Origin: Legionellales bacterium
Lineage (GTDB): Bacteria > Pseudomonadota > Gammaproteobacteria > Legionellales > Legionellaceae
Direction: 5' to 3'
Length of the DNA: 6,959 nucleotides
NCBI GenBank assembly: GCA_020050955.1
Contig: JAGVJT010000049.1
Coordinates: 1-6,959 of the forward strand
The notes beneath the pieces were generated by a model, which searched no databases, was not told the DNA's origin, and was given only the letters and a program-made list of their open reading frames with translations. A program made the position numbers and the translations under genes. The number at the start of each line of letters is the position of its first letter. The first letter of the stretch is position 1. Positions 1 through 5,962 of this stretch are shown piece after piece.

Positions 1-839
1 CGGGTGCGGCTGTGACAGAAGTTGTGATTGATGGTGTATTACATGAGTACAGCACAATTGAAGGCGTTGAAGAAGATGTCGTTAACATCTTATTAAATCT
101 GAAAGATGTTGCTATTCGCATGACTGTTGGTCAAACAGCGACACTGACTTTAAATAAAGAAGGTCCTTGTCAAGTGACGGCAGGTGACATTGAATTGACG
201 CATGGTGTTGAGATTCTAAACCCAGAATTGGTGATTGCTAATCTTAATAGCCAAGGCAAGTTGGCAATGACATTGACGGTTGAAAAAGGCATAGGCTTTC
301 ATTCAACAGATACGTTCATTCGAGCACTTGACGAAGATGTGTTACAAAAATCAGTTGGCAAATTGAAAATTGATAACACGTTTTCACCTGTTAAAAAAGT
401 TGCTTACTCTGTTGAAAACACCCGTGTTGAAAATCGCACGGATCTGGATAAGTTGACCATTGAATTACAAACAAATGGTACACTTGATCCTGAAGAGGCA
501 ATCCGTATCTCTGCTAGCATTTTGCAACGTCAATTGCATGCATTTGTTGACATGCGATTTGAAGAGTCTCAAGCAGACAGTAAAGAAGCTCATGCATTCG
601 ATCCGATGTTGATGCGTCCTGTGGATGACCTTGAGTTAACAGTGCGTTCAGCAAACTGTTTGAAAGCAGAAAATATTTTCTATATTGGCGATTTAGTTCA
701 AAAGTCTGAAAATGAATTATTAAAAACGCCAAATTTAGGCAAGAAATCACTCACTGAGATCAAAGACGTGCTTGCTTCACGCTCATTGTCTTTAGGAATG
801 AAACTTGAGAATTGGCCGCCTGAGAATCTCGGCGAGTAA
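1..839 (+). CDS. rpoA: RNA polymerase alpha subunit, 5'-truncated by window edge
   Basis: This is the alpha subunit of RNA polymerase, which dimerises to nucleate core assembly and contacts UP elements and activators through its C-terminal domain. The reading frame is open from the first base (first full codon at 3). Against remembered E. coli RpoA it begins near residue 53, so about 52 N-terminal residues lie outside the window; the GTG at 12 is an internal valine, not a start. [13 protein letters not shown] and RTDLDKL mark the N-terminal assembly domain. An acidic linker leads to the C-terminal domain with [18 protein letters not shown], which contains the equivalent of DNA-contacting R265, then [17 protein letters not shown] and the terminal LENWPP. 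It is followed 18 bp later by rplQ, as in the classical alpha operon. Nothing appears broken. Confidence 0.98.
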   Translation, partial: GAAVTEVVIDGVLHEYSTIEGVEEDVVNILLNLKDVAIRMTVGQTATLTLNKEGPCQVTAGDIELTHGVEILNPELVIANLNSQGKLAMTLTVEKGIGFHSTDTFIRALDEDVLQKSVGKLKIDNTFSPVKKVAYSVENTRVENRTDLDKLTIELQTNGTLDPEEAIRISASILQRQLHAFVDMRFEESQADSKEAHAFDPMLMRPVDDLELTVRSANCLKAENIFYIGDLVQKSENELLKTPNLGKKSLTEIKDVLASRSLSLGMKLENWPPENLGE

Positions 840-857
840 TAGTTAGGAGTCTTTGTT

Positions 858-1247
858 ATGCGTCACCGCAATGTAGGTCGTCATTTTAGTCGAACAAGCA
901 GTCATCGAAAAGCGATGTTTTCTAACATGTGTAATTCGTTGATTGAGCATGAAATTATTAAAACGACGTTGCCAAAAGCGAAAGAGTTACGTCGTTATAT
1001 TGAGCCTTTGATCACGGTAAGTAAGTCTGATTCAGTTGCTTCACGTCGTCATGTTTTTGATCGATTACGTTCAAAAAGTGCTGTTGGTAAACTATTTACA
1101 ACATTAGGACCTCGTTATGTTGAGCGTCCCGGTGGTTATGTTCGTGTATTGAAGTGCGGCTTTCGTGCTGGCGATAATGCACCAATGGCGATTGTTGAGC
1201 TTGTTGATCGCCCAGTTGATGCTGAAGATGACGCAAACGACGAATAA
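858..1247 (+). CDS. rplQ: 50S ribosomal protein L17
   Basis: L17 is a large-subunit ribosomal protein bound to 23S rRNA near the exit-tunnel side. The 129-residue product matches the family length (E. coli 127). It carries the hallmark blocks MRHRxxGR near the start, [16 protein letters not shown] at about 31-46, and [13 protein letters not shown] near residues 99-111. The short acidic C-terminal tail is typically variable. The ATG at 858 follows a clear AGGAG Shine-Dalgarno at 845-849 with 8-nt spacing. The gene lies 18 bp after rpoA and is cotranscribed with it. The intrinsic terminator 29 bp downstream marks it as the last gene of the alpha operon. Confidence 0.98.
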   Translation: MRHRNVGRHFSRTSSHRKAMFSNMCNSLIEHEIIKTTLPKAKELRRYIEPLITVSKSDSVASRRHVFDRLRSKSAVGKLFTTLGPRYVERPGGYVRVLKCGFRAGDNAPMAIVELVDRPVDAEDDANDE

Positions 1248-1275
1248 TCATGCACGAAGTATGATACGTATTCGT

Positions 1276-1304
1276 AAAATGGGCCTTTAAGGCCCATTTT
1301 TTTT
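1276..1304 (+). terminator. Intrinsic terminator of the alpha operon
   Basis: A 10-bp perfect stem (AAAATGGGCC at 1276-1285 pairing with GGCCCATTTT at 1291-1300) closes a 5-nt loop and runs into eight consecutive Ts (1297-1304). This is a textbook Rho-independent terminator for the rpoA-rplQ transcript. The next gene starts only 22 bp after the T-run. Confidence 0.95.
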
Positions 1305-1326
1305 AATACTTTGAACGGAAGATATC

Positions 1327-1860
1327 ATGAGTGAACAGCAAACCCAGCAAATGTCGAAAAATTTTTCTGGTAAAATTGGGCGATTTATTTTTATGGGGCG
1401 TTGGCTTCAAGCACCAATGTATCTTGGGTTGTTGTGTATTTTAGCGGCGTATGCCTGTCGATTTGTGGTGGAGTTAATTCATCTTATTATTCACATGAGC
1501 AGTGCTGATGATACACATATCATGTTAGGTGTTTTAGAGCTTATTGATGTGGTCATGATTGCCAATTTGTTGATCATGGTTATTATGGGGGGGTATGAAA
1601 CATTTGTATCTCGTCTGAACATTCATCATCACCCTGATCAACCTGAATGGCTTGACCATATTGATGCCGGTGCGATGAAAATTAAATTAGCATTGTCACT
1701 TATTGGAATTTCATCCATTCATTTATTAAAAACGTTTATTGATCCAAGCAAACAAAGTTATGACAATGTCATGTGGCAAGTCATCATCCATGCGGTATTG
1801 CTTTTGTCAGTACTTGCGATTGCCTATACGAATAAATTAATGACGCACTCGGTGGATTGA
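1327..1860 (+). CDS. YqhA-family (UPF0114) inner membrane protein
   Basis: This is a 177-residue polytopic membrane protein of the UPF0114/YqhA family, whose function is not established. The match to E. coli YqhA as remembered is clear: RWLxAPxYxGL near residue 25, a LxLIDxxxxxxLLxMVxxxGYExFVS block at about 69-95, the WLDHIDAGAMKIK segment, then SSIHLL and the MWxVIIH segment. Hydrophobic stretches at roughly 28-56, 66-90, 118-138 and 150-168 suggest three or four membrane helices. The N-terminus is about 10 residues longer than E. coli's. ATG 1327 is preferred because GGAAG lies at 1317-1321 with 5-nt spacing; the ATG at 1351 would also preserve the family core. No promoter of its own is visible between the preceding terminator and the start. 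Confidence 0.88.
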   Translation: MSEQQTQQMSKNFSGKIGRFIFMGRWLQAPMYLGLLCILAAYACRFVVELIHLIIHMSSADDTHIMLGVLELIDVVMIANLLIMVIMGGYETFVSRLNIHHHPDQPEWLDHIDAGAMKIKLALSLIGISSIHLLKTFIDPSKQSYDNVMWQVIIHAVLLLSVLAIAYTNKLMTHSVD

Positions 1861-1880
1861 CTCTTGTTTTGGACGAGAGT
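1860..1880. repeat. Small palindrome, left member of a related pair
   Basis: A 7-bp stem (1860-1866 with 1874-1880, one G-T wobble) encloses the loop TTTTGGA. It begins on the last base of the YqhA-family stop codon and has no T-run, so it is not an ordinary terminator. Loop and stem resemble the palindrome at 2749-2774: about 17 of 21 aligned positions agree, including TTTTGG. That likeness suggests copies of one short repeat family. Two copies in one window are thin evidence. Confidence 0.5.
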
Positions 1881-1908
1881 AAGAAATGTTTGGGAACGTT
1901 GCTTAGTT

Positions 1909-1930
1909 AGCTCACTGAAGTGAGCTTTTT
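1909..1930 (+). terminator. Intrinsic terminator after the YqhA-family gene
   Basis: AGCTCAC (1909-1915) pairs with GTGAGCT (1920-1926) around a TGAA loop and is followed by TTTTT ending at 1930. It lies about 50 bp beyond the YqhA-family stop and would end transcription coming from the left. On the opposite strand the stem is not followed by Ts, so it is unlikely to serve the convergent acetyltransferase gene. Confidence 0.85.
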
Positions 1931-1971
1931 CTAAATTTTGAGATGTGCGTTACGGTTCTACTTTGATGTAA

Positions 1972-2706
1972 TTAAAAGTAAATATAGCTTTCTCCAACTT
2001 CAGAGAAACCAATTTTTTCATACAAGGGTTTTCCCATTGCTGAGGCGTATAATATCGCTGGTTGTGATAAATTGACTGTTGCTATCTCTTGCAGAGCAAA
2101 TACCGTAACAGCGTGACCTAATCCTTTGTTTCTAAATGCTGGTAATGTGCCTACCCAATGGATGTCTACGGCATTATCTCTTTGTATTACCATACTGGTT
2201 GCAGCAGGAGAATTGTTAAAGTATCCAACATAAAATTTCATGTCATGAAATTTTTGCACAGACACCAAATAATCAGTGAATTTTTTAAATTCAATCGAAG
2301 AAATACTATAGGCTGTTGAGACCAACTCACTCCAAAAATGTATGATGGAGTCTTTAGCTGTTATTTGTTCGACTTGTATGGATGCTTTTTTTTGATGCAA
2401 ATATAAATCGTTCAAGTTCGCAAGCATAAGAGGGTAAGATGCACGTTTTTCAAATCCAAGTTTTAATGCATCTTGATTGCCAGCAGAATTGGTTTTATTC
2501 AACCATATGGTAAATGGTGTGTTTTTATAAAATTGCTTTAATTGCTTAATATCATCAGTGCGGATGCTTCCTGGAAAAAACACACGATTGGTCGATGGTA
2601 GGATGCTGTGATTTTTACAAGCGCTAAAATTTGTGGATAATTTTTCTTGTGTTGAGTCGAGATGTAATAGTGATAAATATTCAAAGTATTTTGTATCCAG
2701 TTCCAT
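1972..2706 (-). CDS. GNAT-family N-acetyltransferase, two-part
   Basis: A 244-residue acetyltransferase with an unknown acceptor. The C-terminal half (about 110-244) is a recognisable GNAT fold. Motif A reads HWVGTLPAFRNKGLGHAV, with the acetyl-CoA pyrophosphate loop RNKGLG (R-x-x-G-x-G) at 192-197. Motif B reads LYASAMGKPLYEKIGF at 219-234. The N-terminal half (PFTIWLNK near 64-71, LGFEKRASYPLMLANL near 83-98) resembles the degenerate first half of tandem GNAT proteins and lacks a cofactor loop. The frame stays open to an ATG at 2784, but the ATG at 2706 is preferred. It has AGGAA eight bases upstream, and the extra 26 codons would run through the palindrome at 2749-2774. The gene seems AT-richer than its neighbours and separates rplQ from ssb, which suggests an accessory insertion. 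Confidence 0.85.
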   Translation of the reverse strand: MELDTKYFEYLSLLHLDSTQEKLSTNFSACKNHSILPSTNRVFFPGSIRTDDIKQLKQFYKNTPFTIWLNKTNSAGNQDALKLGFEKRASYPLMLANLNDLYLHQKKASIQVEQITAKDSIIHFWSELVSTAYSISSIEFKKFTDYLVSVQKFHDMKFYVGYFNNSPAATSMVIQRDNAVDIHWVGTLPAFRNKGLGHAVTVFALQEIATVNLSQPAILYASAMGKPLYEKIGFSEVGESYIYF

Positions 2707-2748
2707 CGTGATGATTCCTGTTTGACAGCAGAGCAAGCACATTATGTT

Positions 2749-2774
2749 GTCATTCTCGTTTTGGCGAGAATGAC
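2749..2774. repeat. 10-bp perfect palindrome, REP/dRS3-like
   Basis: GTCATTCTCG (2749-2758) and CGAGAATGAC (2765-2774) form a perfect 10-bp stem around the loop TTTTGG. It sits between ssb and the acetyltransferase start and has no T-run on either strand. The GTCATTC...GAATGAC shape recalls the ATTCCC/GGGAAT palindromes (dRS3-type) scattered through many proteobacterial genomes. It could act as an intercistronic RNA hairpin or simply be a dispersed repeat. The related palindrome at 1860-1880 supports the latter. Confidence 0.7.
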
Positions 2775-2802
2775 TGCTCTTCATAGGTTCTGTGGACAGA
2801 AA

Positions 2803-3285
2803 TTAAAACGGAATATCATCATCTAATTCGTCAAATATTTCTTGAGGGGGCACTGCTTGTTGCGTGCTCGGTGCTTTGCGAGCTGCTGAAGGTGTTGCGC
2901 GCTCTTGTGAGGCGGGCATGTCATTATAGCCTGCAGATGTGCCACCAGCGCGGCTGTCTAGCATCTGAATATCCGCGGCAATAATTTCTGTAGTGTAGCG
3001 CTCCTGACCTTGTTGATCTTGCCATTTGCGCGTACGTAGACTGCCTTCGACGTAAACTTTTGCGCCTTTTTTCAGGTATTCTCCGGCAATTTCACCAAGA
3101 CGATTGAAACACACAACACGATGCCATTCCGTTCGTTCTTGTTTTTCTCCTGTTTGCTTGTCTTTCCATGTTTCACTGGTTGCAATTGATAAGGTGGTTG
3201 CTGCATTGCCATTTGGCATGTATCGAACATCAGGGTCAACGCCGACGTTACCCACTAAAATGACTTTATTAATTCCTCGTGCCAT
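2803..3285 (-). CDS. ssb: Single-stranded DNA-binding protein
   Basis: SSB coats single-stranded DNA during replication, recombination and repair and recruits partners through its C-terminal tip. The 160-residue protein has the full N-terminal OB fold (1-112), starting [22 protein letters not shown]. The DNA-stacking aromatics W40, W54, F60 and W88 fall at the same numbers as in E. coli. EWHRVVCF and [18 protein letters not shown] are diagnostic. A short Q/P/A-rich linker (about 113-150) leads to the acidic interaction tip DDDIPF. The ATG at 3285 has GGAG (3294-3297 on the + strand) with 8-nt spacing. A strong promoter lies just upstream, so ssb need not depend on the MFS gene behind it. Confidence 0.98.
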   Translation of the reverse strand: MARGINKVILVGNVGVDPDVRYMPNGNAATTLSIATSETWKDKQTGEKQERTEWHRVVCFNRLGEIAGEYLKKGAKVYVEGSLRTRKWQDQQGQERYTTEIIAADIQMLDSRAGGTSAGYNDMPASQERATPSAARKAPSTQQAVPPQEIFDELDDDIPF

Positions 3286-3319
3286 AAGCTTTTCTCCATT
3301 ATGCGATCATTGGAAAGCA

Positions 3320-3348
3320 ATTATATCGAATTGTATGAAATCGAACAA
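3320..3348 (-). promoter_or_regulatory. Sigma70-type promoter for ssb
   Basis: Read on the minus strand, TTGTTC (3348-3343) and a perfect TATAAT (3325-3320) are separated by exactly 17 bp. Transcription would start near 3313, giving a leader of roughly 28 nt that contains the ssb Shine-Dalgarno. It lies in the 95-bp gap after the MFS stop codon. Confidence 0.75.
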
Positions 3349-3380
3349 TTAACGTGATGTTTGGATTTCGTAAACAATGG

Positions 3381-4550
3381 TTATAATGTTGCTTTGGATG
3401 GGCGCGCACTGATAAACCATAATACAGTTAATACAATATTGACAAAAAATACGCCATTTTCTTGGTAGAATTGATAAAGTATGCCGGCTGATGCACCACC
3501 TGCAAAAATGCCTAAAAATTGACTGCTGGAATAAACCCCCATCGCGGTCCCTTTGTTTTCTGTAGGTGCTTTTTTGGAAATCAGTGATGGCAGCATGGCT
3601 TCAAGGATGTTAAAGCTTGTGAAGTAAATAATCATTAACCCAGCAAAAATATACCAATGATGTTGCTGTAATAGCCATCCTATTTGGCAAATGGTGGTGA
3701 TGCAAATCGCCCCGATAAATGTTCGTTGTGTTTGCTGTTTTTTCTCTGAAATAAACAGTACCGGTAACATAAGTAAAAATGCGATGACAAGAACGGGCAA
3801 ATAAAATGTCCACGTTGTGCCTTGTTCAAAATGAAATTGATCGCGTAATTGTATAGGAATGACAAAAAAGGTTGATGTTAAGATGAAGTGTTGACAAAAG
3901 ATGCCCCAATTTAATCGTTGTAGCTCTCGATGCATCAAGACATGCTTTAAGCGTTGTCGATGTTTTTGTTGCTGTTGTGGCGATGCATGCGTTTCTGGCG
4001 GGATGGGAATGACTGTGTGAACCAAAATAAGTGCTAATATAGCAAGAAAGACAGTAAAATAGAAAATACCAGACAGTCCTGCATAAGACGCAAGAATGGG
4101 GCTTACAATAAATGCAATGGTAAATGAAAGCCCAATACTCATGCCTAATATGGCCATGGCAAACGTTCGTTGACGTTCTGCGGTTAAATCAGAAAGTAAT
4201 GCGATTAAGACACTGCCAATTGCCCCTGTGCCTTGGATACAACGTGCGATGATCATACCGGTAATAGAGTGTGATAGCGCGCCAACTAAACTACCGATGG
4301 CGAATAAAAGTAATCCCAGCGTAAGCATGGGTTTTCGGCCATACTTATCGGATAATAGGCCAAAAGGAATCTGCATGATGCCTTGACTTAATCCGTATGC
4401 ACCCAATGCAACCCCAATCAGAGTGGCGTTTGCGCCTTCTAGTGTTGTTGCATAAATGGTAAACACGGGAATAAGCATGAATAAACCAAGCATGCGAAAT
4501 GAAAAAATAGCGGCAATGGGCGTTAGAATTTTTAAGAGATGTTTATTCAT
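3381..4550 (-). CDS. MFS transporter (DHA1/YajR-like, ssb-linked family)
   Basis: A 389-residue major facilitator superfamily transporter with an expected 12 membrane helices in two halves. Between helices 2 and 3 it has the canonical motif A GLLSDKYGRKP at 64-74. A basic, Gln-rich cytoplasmic loop lies at about 185-210. The segments FRMLGLFMLIPVF (18-30) and PSLISKKAP...KGTAMGVYSSSQFLG (321-347) are typical of the YajR-like proteins that sit beside ssb, often between uvrA and ssb, in gammaproteobacteria such as Pseudomonas (from memory). E. coli YajR (454 residues) has an extra C-terminal YAM domain; this protein ends just after helix 12 and lacks it. The substrate is unknown; drug or metabolite efflux driven by proton antiport is the family expectation. 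The start at 4550 has no good Shine-Dalgarno, but the N-terminus fits the family. Confidence 0.92.
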   Translation of the reverse strand: MNKHLLKILTPIAAIFSFRMLGLFMLIPVFTIYATTLEGANATLIGVALGAYGLSQGIMQIPFGLLSDKYGRKPMLTLGLLLFAIGSLVGALSHSITGMIIARCIQGTGAIGSVLIALLSDLTAERQRTFAMAILGMSIGLSFTIAFIVSPILASYAGLSGIFYFTVFLAILALILVHTVIPIPPETHASPQQQQKHRQRLKHVLMHRELQRLNWGIFCQHFILTSTFFVIPIQLRDQFHFEQGTTWTFYLPVLVIAFLLMLPVLFISEKKQQTQRTFIGAICITTICQIGWLLQQHHWYIFAGLMIIYFTSFNILEAMLPSLISKKAPTENKGTAMGVYSSSQFLGIFAGGASAGILYQFYQENGVFFVNIVLTVLWFISARPSKATL

Positions 4551-4575
4551 TGTTAAATTAAACCAAGGGTATCGA

Positions 4576-4605
4576 TGTATAATCCGTGCGCCAATGGTAC
4601 TTCAA
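4576..4605 (-). promoter_or_regulatory. Possible promoter for the MFS gene
   Basis: On the minus strand, TTGAAG (4605-4600) and TATACA (4581-4576) are spaced by 18 bp, each matching 4 of 6 consensus positions. A start near 4569 would leave a leader of about 20 nt. It is back-to-back with the promoter proposed for the reductase gene. The -10 call is weak. Confidence 0.4.
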
Positions 4606-4634
4606 TTGACAGTTTATGCCAATCAATGTAGCTT
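4606..4634 (+). promoter_or_regulatory. Promoter for the FabL-type reductase gene
   Basis: A perfect TTGACA (4606-4611) is followed 17 bp later by TAGCTT (4629-4634), which keeps the key T, A and final T of a -10 box. Initiation near 4641 gives a leader of about 20 nt holding the AGGAG at 4650-4654. An alternative perfect TATAAT at 4578-4583 lacks a convincing -35. Confidence 0.55.
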
Positions 4635-4660
4635 TAGCCCTTTTGGTTTAGGAGAGGATC

Positions 4661-5416
4661 ATGTCGCAACCCTTACTTAATAAAGTGGCGTTGATTACTG
4701 GAGGCGCTCGAGGCATTGGAAAAGCGACGGCGTTGAAACTCGCACAAGCAGGTGCTGATATCGCTATTGTCTATTATAATAGTTCTGATGAAGCATTTGG
4801 ATTGGTTGAAACACTCCAAAACATGGGGCGCCAGGCAATTGCCATGCAAGCGAATGTTGCTGATCATCAATCAGTGAAAGAGTTGTTTAATGTGTTTCGC
4901 CAAACATTTTCAACACTAGACATCCTTGTCAGCAATGCAGCGAGTGGTGTTTTAAAACCTGCATTAACCATGTCGACGAAACATTGGCGATGGTGCATGG
5001 AAACCAACGCACTCGCGCTGAATCATTTGGTGTCTTGTGGACGAGACATGATGCCTTTTGGTGGGCGAGTTCTTGCGTTATCGAGCTTAGGTGCACATCG
5101 CGCCATCCCAAACTATGCTTTTATTGGCGCATCAAAGGCAGCACTTGAGGCGTTAGTGCGTAGTTTAAGTTTGGAGTTAGCACCGGATGGCATTAGTGTG
5201 AATACCGTTTCTGCGGGTGTAGTTGATACGGATGCTTTAAAGCACTTTCCAAATCGTGAACAATTACTGGATGAATATCGTGCAAACTCTTTGGCAGGGA
5301 AACCACTGACGCCGGAAGATGTTGCTGATGTGATTTATCTTCTTTGTTTGCCAGAGGCTTCTCGCATCAAAGGACAAACAGTGTTTGTTGACGACGGTTA
5401 TGCCGTCATGGGTTAA
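4661..5416 (+). CDS. FabL-type enoyl-[acyl-carrier-protein] reductase (SDR)
   Basis: A 251-residue short-chain dehydrogenase/reductase. It probably reduces the trans-2 double bond of enoyl-ACP with NADPH, the last step of an elongation cycle. The Rossmann loop TGGARGIG lies at 13-20. Instead of the usual NNAG it has SNAASGVLKP at 91-100, followed by SSLG at 141-144. The active-site spacing is Y152-x6-K159 (NYAFIGASK), the enoyl-reductase arrangement. FabG-like ketoreductases use Y-x3-K, and here that Tyr position is Ile155. The block DTDALKHFPNRE at 189-200 is, from memory, identical to part of Bacillus subtilis FabL, which is also about 250 residues. ATG 4661 has AGGAG with 6-nt spacing. It heads the fatty-acid cluster. 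A ketoreductase or sterol/aldehyde SDR is less likely because of the active-site spacing. Confidence 0.87.
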   Translation: MSQPLLNKVALITGGARGIGKATALKLAQAGADIAIVYYNSSDEAFGLVETLQNMGRQAIAMQANVADHQSVKELFNVFRQTFSTLDILVSNAASGVLKPALTMSTKHWRWCMETNALALNHLVSCGRDMMPFGGRVLALSSLGAHRAIPNYAFIGASKAALEALVRSLSLELAPDGISVNTVSAGVVDTDALKHFPNREQLLDEYRANSLAGKPLTPEDVADVIYLLCLPEASRIKGQTVFVDDGYAVMG

Positions 5417-5496
5417 GCGTACACACTATCTAATCTCCTTCTTTATGCTTACGGCATCTAATTTGTCAATAGACGCTAAGCAGTTAGAAAAACTTG

Positions 5497-5505
5497 TGTT
5501 ATAAT
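5497..5505 (+). promoter_or_regulatory. Extended -10 promoter for the carrier-protein operon
   Basis: TG-T-TATAAT (5497-5505) is a perfect extended -10 element. No -35 box is apparent at 16-18 bp, as is common for this promoter class. Initiation near 5512 would leave a leader of about 34 nt before the carrier-protein ATG. It lies in the 129-bp gap after the reductase gene, so the downstream genes could be transcribed independently of it. Confidence 0.6.
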
Positions 5506-5545
5506 CGCAGGCATTTTTGAATGAGTCGGTATTGAGGATAGTGTA

Positions 5546-5947
5546 ATGGCAAATGTAGAACATGTTTACCCCAAAGTGCGTGAAATTATTACTGATGTGT
5601 TAGTCATTGATGAAGATGATGTGTCGTTGACAAGCCGTCTTATCGGTGACTTAGGCGCAGAATCAATTGACTTCTTAGATTTAGTGTTTCAATTGGAAAA
5701 AGAATTTAGCATTAAAATTCCACGTGGGCAGTTAGAAAAAAATGCTCGTGGTGATTTAGCAGAACACGAATTTGAAAAAAATGGTGTTCTAACCACGGCA
5801 GGATTAGCTGCACTTAAAAATTATTTAAGTGAAGTTCCTGAGGCTCAATTTAAAGCAAACATGAAAGTGAATGAAATCCCAATGCTTTTTACGGTTGAAA
5901 CATTTTGTAAATTAGTTGTTTCTGCTGTTGAAGCGCAATCTGCGTAA
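5546..5947 (+). CDS. AcpXL-like acyl carrier protein, extended
   Basis: A 133-residue acyl carrier protein that should carry growing acyl chains on 4'-phosphopantetheine attached to Ser40 in DLGAESIDFLDL. Helix I (about 5-20) and the helix II segment LVFQLEKEFSIKIP (46-59) are well conserved. The ESIDFLDLVFxLEKEFxIKIP stretch resembles AcpXL of rhizobia (92 residues), the dedicated carrier for very-long-chain lipid A acids, more than housekeeping AcpP (about 78). After IKIP about 50 extra residues occur (charged 60-80, LTTAGLAALKNYL at 82-94) before an ACP-like last helix, FTVETFCKLV at 115-124. It is therefore either an internal insertion or a C-terminal extension of an AcpXL-type fold. ATG 5546 is preceded by GAGGA at 5534-5538. 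The dehydratase starts 15 bp downstream. Confidence 0.87.
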   Translation: MANVEHVYPKVREIITDVLVIDEDDVSLTSRLIGDLGAESIDFLDLVFQLEKEFSIKIPRGQLEKNARGDLAEHEFEKNGVLTTAGLAALKNYLSEVPEAQFKANMKVNEIPMLFTVETFCKLVVSAVEAQSA

Positions 5948-5962
5948 ATGGCTTGATGAAAC

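Noticed and set aside
514..750. Minus-strand open frame inside rpoA
   Set aside because: It lies antisense to the conserved alpha C-terminal domain and is explained as a shadow frame.
2707..2784. N-terminal extension of the acetyltransferase frame to an ATG at 2784
   Set aside because: It runs through the 2749-2774 palindrome, shows no GNAT-like features, and the ATG at 2706 has a good AGGAA Shine-Dalgarno.
2788..2801. TTCTGT/ACAGAA inverted repeat just after ssb, considered as an SOS box or terminator
   Set aside because: The arms are only 2 bp apart rather than spaced like a LexA site, the repeat is downstream of the gene, and no T-run follows on the minus strand.
3104..3352. Plus-strand open frame opposite the start of ssb
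   Set aside because: It is antisense to the conserved OB fold and to the ssb promoter, and its product resembles no known family.
4578..4583. Perfect TATAAT on the plus strand in the divergent region
   Set aside because: No acceptable -35 lies 16-18 bp upstream and there is no extended -10; the TTGACA at 4606 gives a better-placed promoter.
4456..4680. Plus-strand open frame across the MFS/reductase divergent region
   Set aside because: It overlaps the MFS N-terminus, both promoters and the reductase start, and looks like a chance frame.
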